Assembly: GCA_965231815.1 (NCBI GenBank)
Contig: OZ246890.1
Span: 62,001 to 126,000, forward strand
Length of the DNA: 64,000 nucleotides
Source: JAPPFW01 sp965231815
Lineage (GTDB): Bacteria > Actinomycetota > Acidimicrobiia > Spongiisociales > Spongiisociaceae
Direction: 5' to 3'
Shown piece after piece: positions 43,099 through 52,184 of this stretch (the stretch's first letter is position 1; every line of letters starts with the position of its first letter). The notes below the pieces were generated by a model. It made no database searches and was not told where the DNA came from. It saw only the letters and a list, made by a program, of their open reading frames with translations. The translations under genes were made by a program, and so were the position numbers.

Positions 43099-43764
43099 AT
43101 GAATCTATTGGGAGTTGGAGACGCGGCTGCTGTACTGGGAGTAAGCAGCCGCCGGGTTCGCCAGATGCTCGTCCACGGCACCCTGCCGGGTCAGCGGGTA
43201 GGGCGGACATGGGTTGTTAACCGTGCCGATCTCGAGCCGCTAAGGCATCGGCGGCCACCCGTGGGTAGGCCGTGGCAACCGGCTTCGGCGTGGGCGCTTC
43301 TGGCTATGGCATCGGGTCAGGCCGCTGCCCTTTCCGCTTCGCAGCGTTCCCGGGCCCGTCGGCGTCTCGAGAGCGGTCTGGAACACTTCCTAGGACGGTT
43401 GGCAGTGCGGGCCGAGCCCCGTCGTTACTATGCACATCCTTCGGTTGTCGGCGTGGTCGGGAACGAAGCGGGTGTGGTTCGGTCGGGTGTGAGCGCAGCG
43501 GACCATTACCAAATGGATGTGGTCGCAGTGGACGAGTTCGAAGGTTACGTTCGCTCGTTGATACTGCCTGCTCTTGTCAACCGGCTTGCCTTGGACGAAC
43601 GCTCGGAGCGGCCCAATGTTGTGTTGCGGGTGGTCGATGACGGGCTCTGGCCTTTCAGTCCGGATGAGAAGGTCGCGCCGGCACCGGTAGTGGCTGTCGA
43701 CCTGCTCGAAGCTGGTGACGGTCGGTCCCGACGGGCCGCCGCCCAACTCCTTCAGTCTCTGTGA
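43099..43764 (+). CDS. Helix-turn-helix antitoxin candidate of an NTase pair
   Basis: 221 residues. An excisionase/MerR-like helix-turn-helix at the N-terminus (GVGDAAAVLGVSSRRVRQML, GQRVGRTWVVNRADLE) is followed by a domain that I do not recognise. A TATAGT lies 1-7 bp before the ATG, so the real start may be slightly downstream, for example TTG 43108. Its stop overlaps the next start in GTGA. HTH protein followed by nucleotidyltransferase is the layout of type IV/AbiE-like toxin-antitoxin pairs. Confidence 0.65.
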   Translation: MNLLGVGDAAAVLGVSSRRVRQMLVHGTLPGQRVGRTWVVNRADLEPLRHRRPPVGRPWQPASAWALLAMASGQAAALSASQRSRARRRLESGLEHFLGRLAVRAEPRRYYAHPSVVGVVGNEAGVVRSGVSAADHYQMDVVAVDEFEGYVRSLILPALVNRLALDERSERPNVVLRVVDDGLWPFSPDEKVAPAPVVAVDLLEAGDGRSRRAAAQLLQSL

Positions 43765-44444
43765 GCCAATGGCCGGTTCTCGACCAGACACCGGTAAGCC
43801 TGCCGGCCCTGGGTGGCTACGAACACACCCTTTGGGAAACCCTGTTGGAAGTCTCCGACCTACGGCCTATGGAGTGGACACTGATCGGTGGGCAGATGGT
43901 TCTGGTCCACGCCACCGAAGCCGGTATCCACCCTCCACGATTATCTTCCGACCTCGACTTGTTGGTCAACGCCCGCGTGGTCACCGGCGGGGTCAGAAAA
44001 TTCGTCCGAGCTATCGAGAGTCGGGGCTTCGTCCTGGCCGGAGTGTCGCCGCAAGGAGTGGCCCACCGTTACCACCGCGATAAGATCAGCATTGATGTGT
44101 TGGCACCCGAGGGTCTCGGACCAAGGACGGACATAACCACTACCCCACCAGGTCACACTGTGCAGGTCCCTGGAGGAACCCAGGCACTCAACCGAACCGA
44201 ACTGTTACCAATCGTCGCTGGGCCGACCCAGGGTCTGCTACCAAGGCCGTCGCTGCTCGGCGCCCTTATAATCAAAGCCGCTGCCGTCACCGTCGACGAC
44301 ATTCCTGAGGACCAACGTAGCGACCTAGCCCTCCTCCTGAGCCTCATCCAACAACCCACCGCTTTGCGGAACCAACTCACGTCAAAGGATAGGAAGCGGC
44401 TCCGCGCCCGCTCTGAGATGCTTGACCCCCGACAGCGGGCCTAG
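43761..44444 (+). CDS. Nucleotidyltransferase-fold protein (AbiEii-like toxin candidate)
   Basis: 227 residues from GTG. The NTase signature is LIGGQMVLVHATEAG followed by RLSSDLDLLV, matching the GG...DxD pattern, with a third acidic strand at ISIDVLAPEG. AbiEii and related toxins transfer nucleotides to tRNA or other targets. GALIIKAAAV and a basic C-terminus complete the fold. Coupled to the HTH gene in the repeat-flanked islet, it is probably a phage-defence or maintenance toxin. Confidence 0.7.
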   Translation: MSQWPVLDQTPVSLPALGGYEHTLWETLLEVSDLRPMEWTLIGGQMVLVHATEAGIHPPRLSSDLDLLVNARVVTGGVRKFVRAIESRGFVLAGVSPQGVAHRYHRDKISIDVLAPEGLGPRTDITTTPPGHTVQVPGGTQALNRTELLPIVAGPTQGLLPRPSLLGALIIKAAAVTVDDIPEDQRSDLALLLSLIQQPTALRNQLTSKDRKRLRARSEMLDPRQRA

Positions 44445-44525
44445 TCGCAACTGCCCGGTTCTTTGGCTGACAACGGACGGGCCGCTCTCCGCCTACTCCT
44501 CGGCTGACTGAGGGCCGCTGAGGCC

Positions 44526-44605
44526 ACCGGGCGTTTGCAGACTATTTAGCCAACCCGGAGAAAGAGTCACGCCAGGTACGCGTCGACGATCTCCTGCGAG
44601 TTCCG
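44526..44605. repeat. Right 80-bp direct repeat of the islet
   Basis: Starts ACCGGGCGTTTGCAG and ends in the livF coding region at GAGTTCCG. It matches the left repeat with one mismatch after removal of MITE-B. The livF reading frame is complete on this side. Confidence 0.88.
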
Positions 44606-45265
44606 CAGCGTCGCCGACGGACCCTCGATTGCGATCGAACCCCTGTGGAGCAAGTAGGTGTGATCGGAGATAGCCAGTGCTAGCTCCGCGTTCTGTTCGA
44701 TGAAGAGGATTGAAAGTCCCTCGGAGTGCAGCCGGGTGATCGAGGCATAAACCTCGTCCACGATGGCCGGAGCGAGCCCGATGGTCGGGCTGTCGATGAG
44801 CAGCAGCTCCGGGTCTGTGATCAAGACCCGACCGATAGCGACCATCTGCTGTTCGCCGCCGCTGAGAGTCCCCGCATATTGCCCGCGCCGTTCCTTGAGA
44901 CGCGGGAACAACTCGAAGACTCGGGCGAGCATCTCTGCGACGTTGGAACGTCTCGCTGCTGAACCCAGTACCAGGTTCTCTTCGACGGTGAGCGGAGCAA
45001 CCACGGAGGTCGGTCGTTCCATCAGGAACGCCAGACCATGGTGGGCGAGTCGGTAAGTCGGCCAGCCGGTGATATCACGATCACCGAACTTTACGGTCCC
45101 GCTGTCCGGGCTATGCATGCCGGCGATCGTCTTCAACGTCGTGGATTTGCCCGACCCGTTCGAGCCGATGAGGGATACCATCGCCCCTCGGTCAACTCGT
45201 AGGTCAACGTTGTTAACCGCCCTTATATTGCCGTAGCTTGACGAGAGATTCGATACGCACAGCAT
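44567..45265 (-). CDS. livF: Branched-chain-type ABC importer ATPase LivF
   Basis: 232 residues. Walker A GSNGSGKST, signature LSGGEQQMVAIGR, Walker B ELLLIDSPTIGL and an H-loop near the C-terminus where the usual His is replaced in LFIEQNAELAL. It powers uptake with the LivG-like domain. Its start overlaps the end of the fused permease/ATPase gene by 53 bp, and its last codons form part of the islet direct repeat. Confidence 0.92.
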   Translation of the reverse strand: MLCVSNLSSSYGNIRAVNNVDLRVDRGAMVSLIGSNGSGKSTTLKTIAGMHSPDSGTVKFGDRDITGWPTYRLAHHGLAFLMERPTSVVAPLTVEENLVLGSAARRSNVAEMLARVFELFPRLKERRGQYAGTLSGGEQQMVAIGRVLITDPELLLIDSPTIGLAPAIVDEVYASITRLHSEGLSILFIEQNAELALAISDHTYLLHRGSIAIEGPSATLRNSQEIVDAYLA

Positions 45266-46991
45266 CAGCTTTCCTTCCGAAGTAAGCCTCGATCACCGTG
45301 GGATCGGACAGGCAATCGGCCGGCGTACCCTGCGCCAGCAACTTGCCGAAGTCCATCACGATTGCTCGTTCGCAGTAGTTGAGCACGAGTTCAAGGTTGT
45401 GCTCGATGACGACCACTGTTAGTCCTCGGTCCGTCAGGCTGAGCATCAGCTCGCCGATTGCTTGCGAGCCGAGCTTGTGCATGCCCGCCGTCGGCTCATC
45501 CAGCAGCAGGACGGACGGCTCCATCGCCAGGGCTCGAGCGATTTCGACCCTGCGTTGGTTGGCGTAGGACAAGGTGGCGGCATACTGCTCGGGTTGACCG
45601 ATCACGCCGACCATATCCATCAGTGCTCTGGCTCGCTCGGCCAGGTCCGCTTGTTCGCGCCGGTCGCGAAGCGTCATGAAGACGGGATCCCAGAAGTTGG
45701 TTACACGTTCGCGATCGAAGCCGACCATGATGTTTTCCAGGACCGTCAGATCCTCGAACAGTTGCACGGTCTGGTAGGTACGCGCCACACCCTCGCGGGC
45801 GATGTCGGCTTGTTTCCATCCCGTCATGTCTTGTCCGAGAATTTGAATCTTTCCGCGGTCCGGCTCGTCTTCCCCGCCCATGACCGAGAGCAAGGTCGAT
45901 TTCCCGGCCCCGTTCGGTCCTACAATCCCGAAAACGGACCCTGCGGGAACGGTGAAGGTGAGATCGCTGATCGCCACCAAGCCGCCGTATGTCTTGCGTA
46001 CGCCCTCGACGCTCAGAGCGGTAGGCCGATCCTGCGTCGGATCGACCTCTCGCGCCGTGCGACCTGTCAGGTTGAGACTCCACAGGTCGGACTCTCCTTC
46101 TTGCTCTCCGTCCTCCGACTCCTCGCCATGGCTGGAGTGGATGTTGGTCGCCTGATTCTTGAGCTCCCTCCGTACCTTGCGCGTGGGATCGACCAGCCCG
46201 CGCGGGAGGTAGATCATGATCAGGATCAAGAGCACACCGTTCACGATGGTCTCGCCCTGGGTGAGGAACCGACGGAGCAGTTCGGGCAGGATGGAGAAGA
46301 CGAATGCTCCGACAACCCCCCCGAACCAGTGGCGGTTCCCTCCCAACACCACCGCGGCGAGCATCACAAAGGCGATGTTCACATAGAAGGTGTCGGGCGA
46401 CAGGAACTGCACAAGACTTGCGTAGATAACCCCAGCCAATCCTGCGATCGCGCCGCTCAACATCCACAAGGATCGGCGTGTACCGTGAACATCGATCGCT
46501 AGCGATGCGGCGACGTCAGGGTGGCTGCGAACGGCCTCGGCGGCAAGTCCGAGTCGCGACCTGCTGTGACGAGCCATCACCCACATCACAGCTCCCAGAG
46601 AGGTGAATAGATGCCATGGTTCGACCAGCCGAGTGATAGGGGCGCCGTCTACGCCGCCCGTGACGGCGTCGAGGTTCAGCACGACGACCCGCGCCATCAA
46701 CACGAGAGCGATCGTCGCCAACGCCACCCAATGGCTCTCGAGCCTCACCAAGGGGATACTGACCAGAAGGCCGGACAGAAGGCCAACCACAACTCCCACA
46801 ACGAGTACGAATTCGATAGGGAGGTTGTGGTCCTCCACGAGAACGAGGCTCACGAATCCCGTGACCGCCGCCAGCGGCGTGCCGGCAAGACTGAGGATAC
46901 CGCCCCGGAGGGCTGCGTAGGTGGCGATAGCGAAGAGCGCGAAGGCGACGGAGAACTCGACCGTGGACGCGTAGTGACCCAGGAACGCCAT
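45213..46991 (-). CDS. livMG: LivM-LivG fusion: permease plus ATPase
   Basis: 592 residues. The first 285 or so form a LivM permease (GILSLAGTPLAAVTGF, RSRLGLAAEAVRSHPDVAASL, VVLGGNRHWFGGVVGAF). After an acidic linker (EESEDGEQEGESD) comes a LivG ATPase: GPNGAGKSTLL near 358, ATLSYANQRRVEIARAL, VLLLDEPTAGM and VVIEHNLELVL. The signature reads LSYANQRR instead of LSGGQRR, as is common in LivG. Normally these are separate proteins. It begins directly after the livH stop. Confidence 0.92.
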   Translation of the reverse strand: MAFLGHYASTVEFSVAFALFAIATYAALRGGILSLAGTPLAAVTGFVSLVLVEDHNLPIEFVLVVGVVVGLLSGLLVSIPLVRLESHWVALATIALVLMARVVVLNLDAVTGGVDGAPITRLVEPWHLFTSLGAVMWVMARHSRSRLGLAAEAVRSHPDVAASLAIDVHGTRRSLWMLSGAIAGLAGVIYASLVQFLSPDTFYVNIAFVMLAAVVLGGNRHWFGGVVGAFVFSILPELLRRFLTQGETIVNGVLLILIMIYLPRGLVDPTRKVRRELKNQATNIHSSHGEESEDGEQEGESDLWSLNLTGRTAREVDPTQDRPTALSVEGVRKTYGGLVAISDLTFTVPAGSVFGIVGPNGAGKSTLLSVMGGEDEPDRGKIQILGQDMTGWKQADIAREGVARTYQTVQLFEDLTVLENIMVGFDRERVTNFWDPVFMTLRDRREQADLAERARALMDMVGVIGQPEQYAATLSYANQRRVEIARALAMEPSVLLLDEPTAGMHKLGSQAIGELMLSLTDRGLTVVVIEHNLELVLNYCERAIVMDFGKLLAQGTPADCLSDPTVIEAYFGRKADAVRIESLVKLRQYKGG

Positions 46992-47882
46992 CTACGCCCT
47001 GAGGCCTACGATGCGGTCGCCCATCAGGCCCTTTGGTCGAACCAGGAGAACGACGATGAGCAGTCCGAAGGTGATGAAGTCACGGAACGAGTTACTGATG
47101 TACTGGGCACCGAGAACCTCGGCCAGCCCGATGAGTATTCCACCTATGTATGCGCCTCTCAGATCCCCGAATCCACCGATGATCACCGCCGCGAATCCCT
47201 TGAGGAGGAGCCCTTCGCCTACTGTGAAGCTCACGTTGTTCGTAGATATCGAGCTCAGGATCCCGGCAATCGCGGCAGTCCCGGCTGCTATGAAGGATAT
47301 GACGATCACGACACGGCGCGGATTCACACCGGAGATCTTGGCGGAGTCGGGATCCCACCCAACCGCTCGCATTTGCGCCCCGGCGTTCGTCCTCATGATG
47401 AACAAGTAGAGGATCAGGAGTAGTACCAGGGCAACGACGAAGGTGATGATCTGGTGATACGGGATCACGAGGTTAGCGACCCTGACGAAGCCGCGAGGAA
47501 GTGCTTCTCGGGGGAAGGTCTTGATCCGGGCACCGGTAGCAATGATGGCGAGTTGACCGAGGATGATCCAGAAGCCGATGCTGGTGATGATCGGGCCGAG
47601 CAAGCCGCCTCCACGCCGTCGAATCGGCTCGAATCCCAGTTGATCCACGATCACGCCGAGCAAGCCGCCGCCTGCCATCCCGATTGCGATCGACGGCACG
47701 AGCCCTACCCCCAGGTTGTCGAAAGCGGCGAGCGCGAGGATTGCCCCCCACGTCGCGTAGGTCCCGTGAGCGACATTGAGTATTCCCATGGTGGCGAAGA
47801 CCAAGCCGAAGCCCATCGAGAAGATGGCGTAGGAGGAACCGACGGCCAGACCATTGATCGTCTGTTGCAGGAACAGCGTCAT
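46992..47882 (-). CDS. livH: Branched-chain-type ABC importer permease LivH
   Basis: 296 residues from ATG 47882; a GTG 13 codons upstream is open, but the ATG starts the family's first helix, LFLQQTINGLAVGSSYAIFS. GLVFATMGILNVAHGTYATWGA and FLLKGFAAVIIGGFGDLRGAYIGG-type segments (GGFGDLRGAYIGG) are typical. It forms the pore with the LivM domain. The operon order is livK-livH-livMG-livF. Confidence 0.92.
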   Translation of the reverse strand: MTLFLQQTINGLAVGSSYAIFSMGFGLVFATMGILNVAHGTYATWGAILALAAFDNLGVGLVPSIAIGMAGGGLLGVIVDQLGFEPIRRRGGGLLGPIITSIGFWIILGQLAIIATGARIKTFPREALPRGFVRVANLVIPYHQIITFVVALVLLLILYLFIMRTNAGAQMRAVGWDPDSAKISGVNPRRVVIVISFIAAGTAAIAGILSSISTNNVSFTVGEGLLLKGFAAVIIGGFGDLRGAYIGGILIGLAEVLGAQYISNSFRDFITFGLLIVVLLVRPKGLMGDRIVGLRA

Positions 47883-47981
47883 CTCGTGGAAAACACTCCT
47901 GACTGGAGTCGGATCCGGCACCGCCCGATCGGGTGGCGGTACCGGATCCTAAGACCTAGCGGCATGTGTTGCCGGAAGCTC

Positions 47982-49325
47982 CTACTGGTTGATGTTCGGG
48001 ATCAATCCCCCTGCCGAGCCGTCCCAGATGACGAGCTCGCCATCAGGACTCCACTGCACGAACGTCCACGCGTCAATGGTGGCTTCACCGCGGCCGTCCC
48101 ATGTGAGCGTGCCGAAGACAGTCTCCATGGCTTGGATCTGCCGGACACCTTCCAGCACGGCCTCTCGACTACCTTCGCCCCCGTTCTTGAGCGCTTCCGC
48201 CATGAACCAGGCGACCTGCCAACCTTGCGCGGCGAAGATGTCCGGCACGGTGTCGTACTCGGTCTCGTACTTGGTTGCAAAGTCCTGCACCATCGAATCG
48301 TCCTTCCCGGCGAAGAAGGCGATTGGCAGCACGGTACCCAAAAGAGTATCCCCGGCCTGATTCCAGGTCTCCGCCGTCGCTATCGCGAGGTTCCCGATGA
48401 TCGGACCGGCGTAACCACGATCACGGAGTTCCTGCACCATAAGGACCTCGGTATTGCCCAACTGCGCCAGGAATACGACGTCGGGACCCATTGCGATCAC
48501 TTCAGTCGCGGCGCCGCTCATGTCCGTGTCATCAGCGAACGTGTCGACCACGCCTAGGACTTCGATTCCGGAACTATCGAGAACTCCGAGGGTGGCATCC
48601 CTGTCGCTCACGAGTCCGTCATTGTCTGCGGTCACGACGACGGCGGCGTTCTGAGGAGCGAACGCGGCCACCGCGGCTTCTGCGATCGCGGCCGTGCTCG
48701 GCTGAGACAGCGGGAACGACCTGAACGCATTGTCCGGATCCGTGATCGTCGGAGCAATCGCAGCGTGATCCACCCAGGCGAGCCCGGCTTCCACGATGTT
48801 GGGCTGGATCGCTCCGGCAACGCTCGACAGGGCACAGCAAACCAGTGCGAGGACGTCGTCGTTGGCGATGTACGCGTCGTTGATGGCGATGGCGGCCGCC
48901 TGATCTCCCCCCGCGTCCTCGACGAGGAACTCGATGGTCACGCCTTCGCCTAGGAACCCACTCTCGTTGATCTCTCGTTCGGCGAGTTGGAGGCCTTGGA
49001 GGTGGGGAACACCCGCGAAGGCGACCGCGCCCGAGATAACAGCCGTGAAACCGAACTGGTAGTTCCCCGGAGCAAGGCCGGCTACAGGTTCTTCCATGGC
49101 CTCGGTGGTGGTCGTAGCTTGCGCCGCCGTGGTCGTAACCTCCGCCGCCGTCGTAGTGGTCTGGGCCGCCGTGGTCGTAACCTCCGCCGCCGTCGTAGTG
49201 GTCTGGGCCGCCGTGGTCGTCGGCGCTTCGGTCGTTGCGATCGTCTCTTCGCTGTCGCCGTCACCGCATGCAGCCGCGACCAGCGCCAAGGCGAGAACGA
49301 GTACCAGGAATCGGATTCTGCTCAT
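47982..49325 (-). CDS. livK: Branched-chain-type substrate-binding lipoprotein LivK-like
   Basis: 447 residues. Signal peptide FLVLVLALALVAAAC with lipobox Cys, then a Thr/Ala linker of near-identical 14-residue units (TTTAAQTTTTAAEV), and a type I periplasmic-binding fold (VSDRDATLGVLDSSGIEVLG, MGPDVVFLAQLGNTEVLM, FAGKDDSMVQDFATKY). It captures amino acids, amides or short carboxylates for the Liv importer. The long linker lifts it from the membrane. First gene of its operon. Confidence 0.92.
   Translation of the reverse strand: MSRIRFLVLVLALALVAAACGDGDSEETIATTEAPTTTAAQTTTTAAEVTTTAAQTTTTAAEVTTTAAQATTTTEAMEEPVAGLAPGNYQFGFTAVISGAVAFAGVPHLQGLQLAEREINESGFLGEGVTIEFLVEDAGGDQAAAIAINDAYIANDDVLALVCCALSSVAGAIQPNIVEAGLAWVDHAAIAPTITDPDNAFRSFPLSQPSTAAIAEAAVAAFAPQNAAVVVTADNDGLVSDRDATLGVLDSSGIEVLGVVDTFADDTDMSGAATEVIAMGPDVVFLAQLGNTEVLMVQELRDRGYAGPIIGNLAIATAETWNQAGDTLLGTVLPIAFFAGKDDSMVQDFATKYETEYDTVPDIFAAQGWQVAWFMAEALKNGGEGSREAVLEGVRQIQAMETVFGTLTWDGRGEATIDAWTFVQWSPDGELVIWDGSAGGLIPNINQ
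49123..49222 (-). repeat. 42-bp tandem repeat in the livK linker
   Basis: About 2.4 units starting at 49123, 49165 and 49207, each encoding 14 residues. Exact period and in-frame length suggest copy number can vary by slippage. Confidence 0.85.
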
Positions 49326-49475
49326 ACGTGCCTTTCCTCGGTAGTCATATGGTTTGGGTGGGCTGACAGTATAATCCGTCCGCCGGATCCCAAGTCAGCC
49401 GCCCGGATAACGATAACAGACCTACTTGGAAGCGGGATATCCACGTAGTGGCAACATCGGCTGGGAGGGGAATAA

Positions 49476-50570
49476 ATGGCACACCGACTCGGTACGATTG
49501 GTGGCGGTGTCTTCGGCGAGATGCATATTCGGGCGCTGACTCAGCGAGCCAGGCTCGGAGACATCAAGTTTGTGGGTCTCGCGGATATCAACGGTGAGTT
49601 ACGCCGCGCTCGAGCGGCTGAATACGACATCGACGTATTCGCCGACTTCAATGAAATGCTCGACGTGACATCGCCCGACGCCGTAACCGTCGCCACTCCC
49701 GATCACCTCCATCGAGGCATCGTCGTGGCATGTCTTGAGCGAGGCATTCATGTGCTGGTGGAGAAGCCGATGGACACGGAGGTCGATGGGTGCAGGGACA
49801 TGGTCGCCGCCGCCGATAGATCCGGTGTGCTGCTCCAGGTGGATTTCATGAAACGCCATGACCTGTATCACGCCGAACTCAAGCGAATCGTGGAGTCCGG
49901 GGGCATCGGTGACATCCAGTACGGATATGCCTGGATGGAGGACCGCATCGAAGTCCCCAGAGACTGGCTCCCGTCGTGGGCATCCAACTCGTCACCGGCG
50001 TGGTTCGTCGGCGTTCACTACTTCGACCTCATTCGCTGGCTGGTCGGCCAAGACGCGATAGCCGTCTCCGCCACCGGAATCGCTCAGCGGCTGAAGTCGA
50101 TCGGGATCGACACCTACGACTCGATCCAAGCGAAGATCATGTTTCCCGCCGGCGTGAGCTTCACGGTTGATTCCGCTTGGCATATACCCGCCGGCAACGA
50201 GGCGATCGTCAACCAGGGGATCAAGGTGGTCGGATCCGACGGATGGATGACCGTCGACAGTCAGGATCGTGGAACTCGCGGTCTTGCCAGCGCCATTCCC
50301 GGTGCGCCTGCCTCAATGCTGACTCCCAACCTGGGCTTCTTCAAGGAGAGCACCGAGGCCGGAGTCTCGCGATATTCCGGGTATGCCATCGACTCGATCG
50401 AGAGCTTCGTCACCAACGTGGCGATGCTCGACCGCGGAGTCGCCGACTTGGAATCATTGAAGGGCGCCTACCCATCGGGAAGGGACGGTCTTGAGGTCAC
50501 CAAGATCGCCGTAGCAGTGCACCGGAGCGTGGCGGAAGGCGGTGATCTTGTCTTTCTCGACTCGCTATGA
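49476..50570 (+). CDS. Gfo/Idh/MocA family oxidoreductase
   Basis: 364 residues. NAD(P)-binding GTIGGGVFGEMHIRAL at the N-terminus and HVLVEKPMDTEVDG around residue 95 with the conserved EKP Lys. A DLIRWLVG motif with preceding His (GVHYFDL) fits the active site. It would oxidise or reduce a sugar, inositol or hydroxy-acid. It is divergent from livK across about 150 bp and overlaps tail-to-tail with the acyl-CoA ligase gene. Confidence 0.9.
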   Translation: MAHRLGTIGGGVFGEMHIRALTQRARLGDIKFVGLADINGELRRARAAEYDIDVFADFNEMLDVTSPDAVTVATPDHLHRGIVVACLERGIHVLVEKPMDTEVDGCRDMVAAADRSGVLLQVDFMKRHDLYHAELKRIVESGGIGDIQYGYAWMEDRIEVPRDWLPSWASNSSPAWFVGVHYFDLIRWLVGQDAIAVSATGIAQRLKSIGIDTYDSIQAKIMFPAGVSFTVDSAWHIPAGNEAIVNQGIKVVGSDGWMTVDSQDRGTRGLASAIPGAPASMLTPNLGFFKESTEAGVSRYSGYAIDSIESFVTNVAMLDRGVADLESLKGAYPSGRDGLEVTKIAVAVHRSVAEGGDLVFLDSL

Positions 50571-52184
50571 GCCGCTACCGGTCGGGGCGCCCGGCGCATA
50601 ATCCGCTACCAACTCTCGTAGGCGCCTTTTCAACACCTTGCCCTGCGGATCCCTTGGAAGCGCCGGCAGGTAGTGAATGCGCTTCGGCAGCTTGAACGCC
50701 GCGAGTTCCCGTCGAGCCGCAGCTATCAACTCCGCCTGATCCGTGGATTTGCCTTCCTCCGGCACGATGAAGGCGGTGACAGCTTCCGACCACACAGGGT
50801 CGGGAGCGCCGACCACCGCCGCTTCCCGGACGCCCGGAATCCTCGAGAGCACGCCTTCGACCTCCAGCGAGGAGACATTCAATCCGCCGGACTTGACAAC
50901 ATCCTTCTTGCGGTCATGGAAAAAGAGGTTCATGTTCTGGTCAATCCGGACGATGTCGCCGGTTCGCAACCAACCGCCTCTCGTGACCGCAGCAGTCAGA
51001 TCAGGTCGGCCGTGGTAGCCCTCCATCACGGCCGGGGATCGACAGATCAGCTCGCCGACCTCGGTCGGTCGATCGGCTTCGTCAACCACACGGACCTCTA
51101 CTTGTGGCACCGCGCGACCGATCCAGCGCTGATCGCGCCCGGGAATCTCGGCTTGGCTGCCGTAGTAGCCGATCGCGCCGAGTTGGCTCAACTCTGTTTG
51201 CCCCCAGTACGTTGCCCAATTCAGTCTCGATACACGGGATGACATCGCGTCGGTAACGTGAAGCGGGATGGCGCCGCCGTAGGTATGGGCTTGGCGGAGG
51301 GATGAAATGTCCGCTCGCGCGAAGTCTTTGTGTTCGGTCAACCGAACATAGAAGGTCGGCGTCTGCGACATGTTGGTGATCCGCTCCGACTCGATCAGTG
51401 CAAGGGAGTGCGCCGATTTCGCGTTCCCGGCGAGCACGATCGTGGCGCCCACCGAGATCAGGTTGGTGACGGTGCCAACCCCGGCCATCGTGTGCATCGG
51501 GGCCAGAAGCAAGAACCGATCGTCGTGCTCGACATACCGTTCTCCGGTCCACGCGGGAGATGTTGCGATCAGAAAGTTGCGATGGGGTATGCGAACGCCC
51601 TTAGGCTCGCTCTCCGTTCCCGATGTGTAGATGATCATTGCGAGATCGTGCTCGCTGACCTGCCAGTCGTCCGCGAGCGGCGCCTCTTCCTGAAGCATGA
51701 CCGCCAGTTCGCTCCCCGGAATCACGCTGTCGCTCGCCGTCCTTGTGGGGATAATCGACTCGACAGAGCCGGCGAGCGACAGCGTCAATCGTTCTTCGGC
51801 GACGATCAAGCGAGGTCCGGCGCTTTCGATCTGTCGCGTTATCTCGAACGCGGTCAGATTCGGATTGACAGTTGTGAAGACAGCGCCGATCTTGAGAGCG
51901 GCGTAGTAGGTCACGATGTGGTCGAGTCCGTTGCCGGCCATCATCGCCACGACGTCTCCATTCCCGATGCCCTGCCGCCGGAGGGCGCGGCCCATCCGGT
52001 TGGCAAGACCGTCCAGCCGGCCATAGGTGAGGTCGAGGCGCCCCCGATCACCGGTATGGACGACGACGGCCGGCGAGTCGCGGTCGCGAAGAGCCCTGCG
52101 TTCCAAGACGTCGCCGAGCGTCGCACGTCTCAGGCGACTGGTGTAGTACTCGGAAGGCGGCCCGCTCGCCATCCGGACTGTCAC
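50565..52184 (-). CDS. Acyl-CoA synthetase (AMP-dependent ligase)
   Basis: 539 residues. The AMP motif IIYTSGTESEPKGV near 190, TYWGQTELS in the middle, GWLRTGDIVRID, and the C-terminal Lys segment DPQGKVLKRRLR identify an ANL-family ligase. It activates a carboxylic acid to its CoA thioester. It overlaps the B12-binding subunit gene by 4 bp, so it probably makes the substrate of the adjacent acyl-CoA mutase. Confidence 0.92.
   Translation of the reverse strand: MTVRMASGPPSEYYTSRLRRATLGDVLERRALRDRDSPAVVVHTGDRGRLDLTYGRLDGLANRMGRALRRQGIGNGDVVAMMAGNGLDHIVTYYAALKIGAVFTTVNPNLTAFEITRQIESAGPRLIVAEERLTLSLAGSVESIIPTRTASDSVIPGSELAVMLQEEAPLADDWQVSEHDLAMIIYTSGTESEPKGVRIPHRNFLIATSPAWTGERYVEHDDRFLLLAPMHTMAGVGTVTNLISVGATIVLAGNAKSAHSLALIESERITNMSQTPTFYVRLTEHKDFARADISSLRQAHTYGGAIPLHVTDAMSSRVSRLNWATYWGQTELSQLGAIGYYGSQAEIPGRDQRWIGRAVPQVEVRVVDEADRPTEVGELICRSPAVMEGYHGRPDLTAAVTRGGWLRTGDIVRIDQNMNLFFHDRKKDVVKSGGLNVSSLEVEGVLSRIPGVREAAVVGAPDPVWSEAVTAFIVPEEGKSTDQAELIAAARRELAAFKLPKRIHYLPALPRDPQGKVLKRRLRELVADYAPGAPTGSGS

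Larger units (their letters stand above)
42891..44525. mobile_element. 1.6-kb islet carrying an NTase toxin-antitoxin pair
   Basis: The segment between the two 80-bp repeats. It holds only an HTH gene and a nucleotidyltransferase gene and separates gntR from livF. No integrase is present, so how it entered is unknown. Confidence 0.6.

Noticed and set aside
45462..46502. Plus-strand open frame of 346 codons over livMG
   Set aside because: Antisense to a well-supported fused transporter gene, with low-complexity charged composition.
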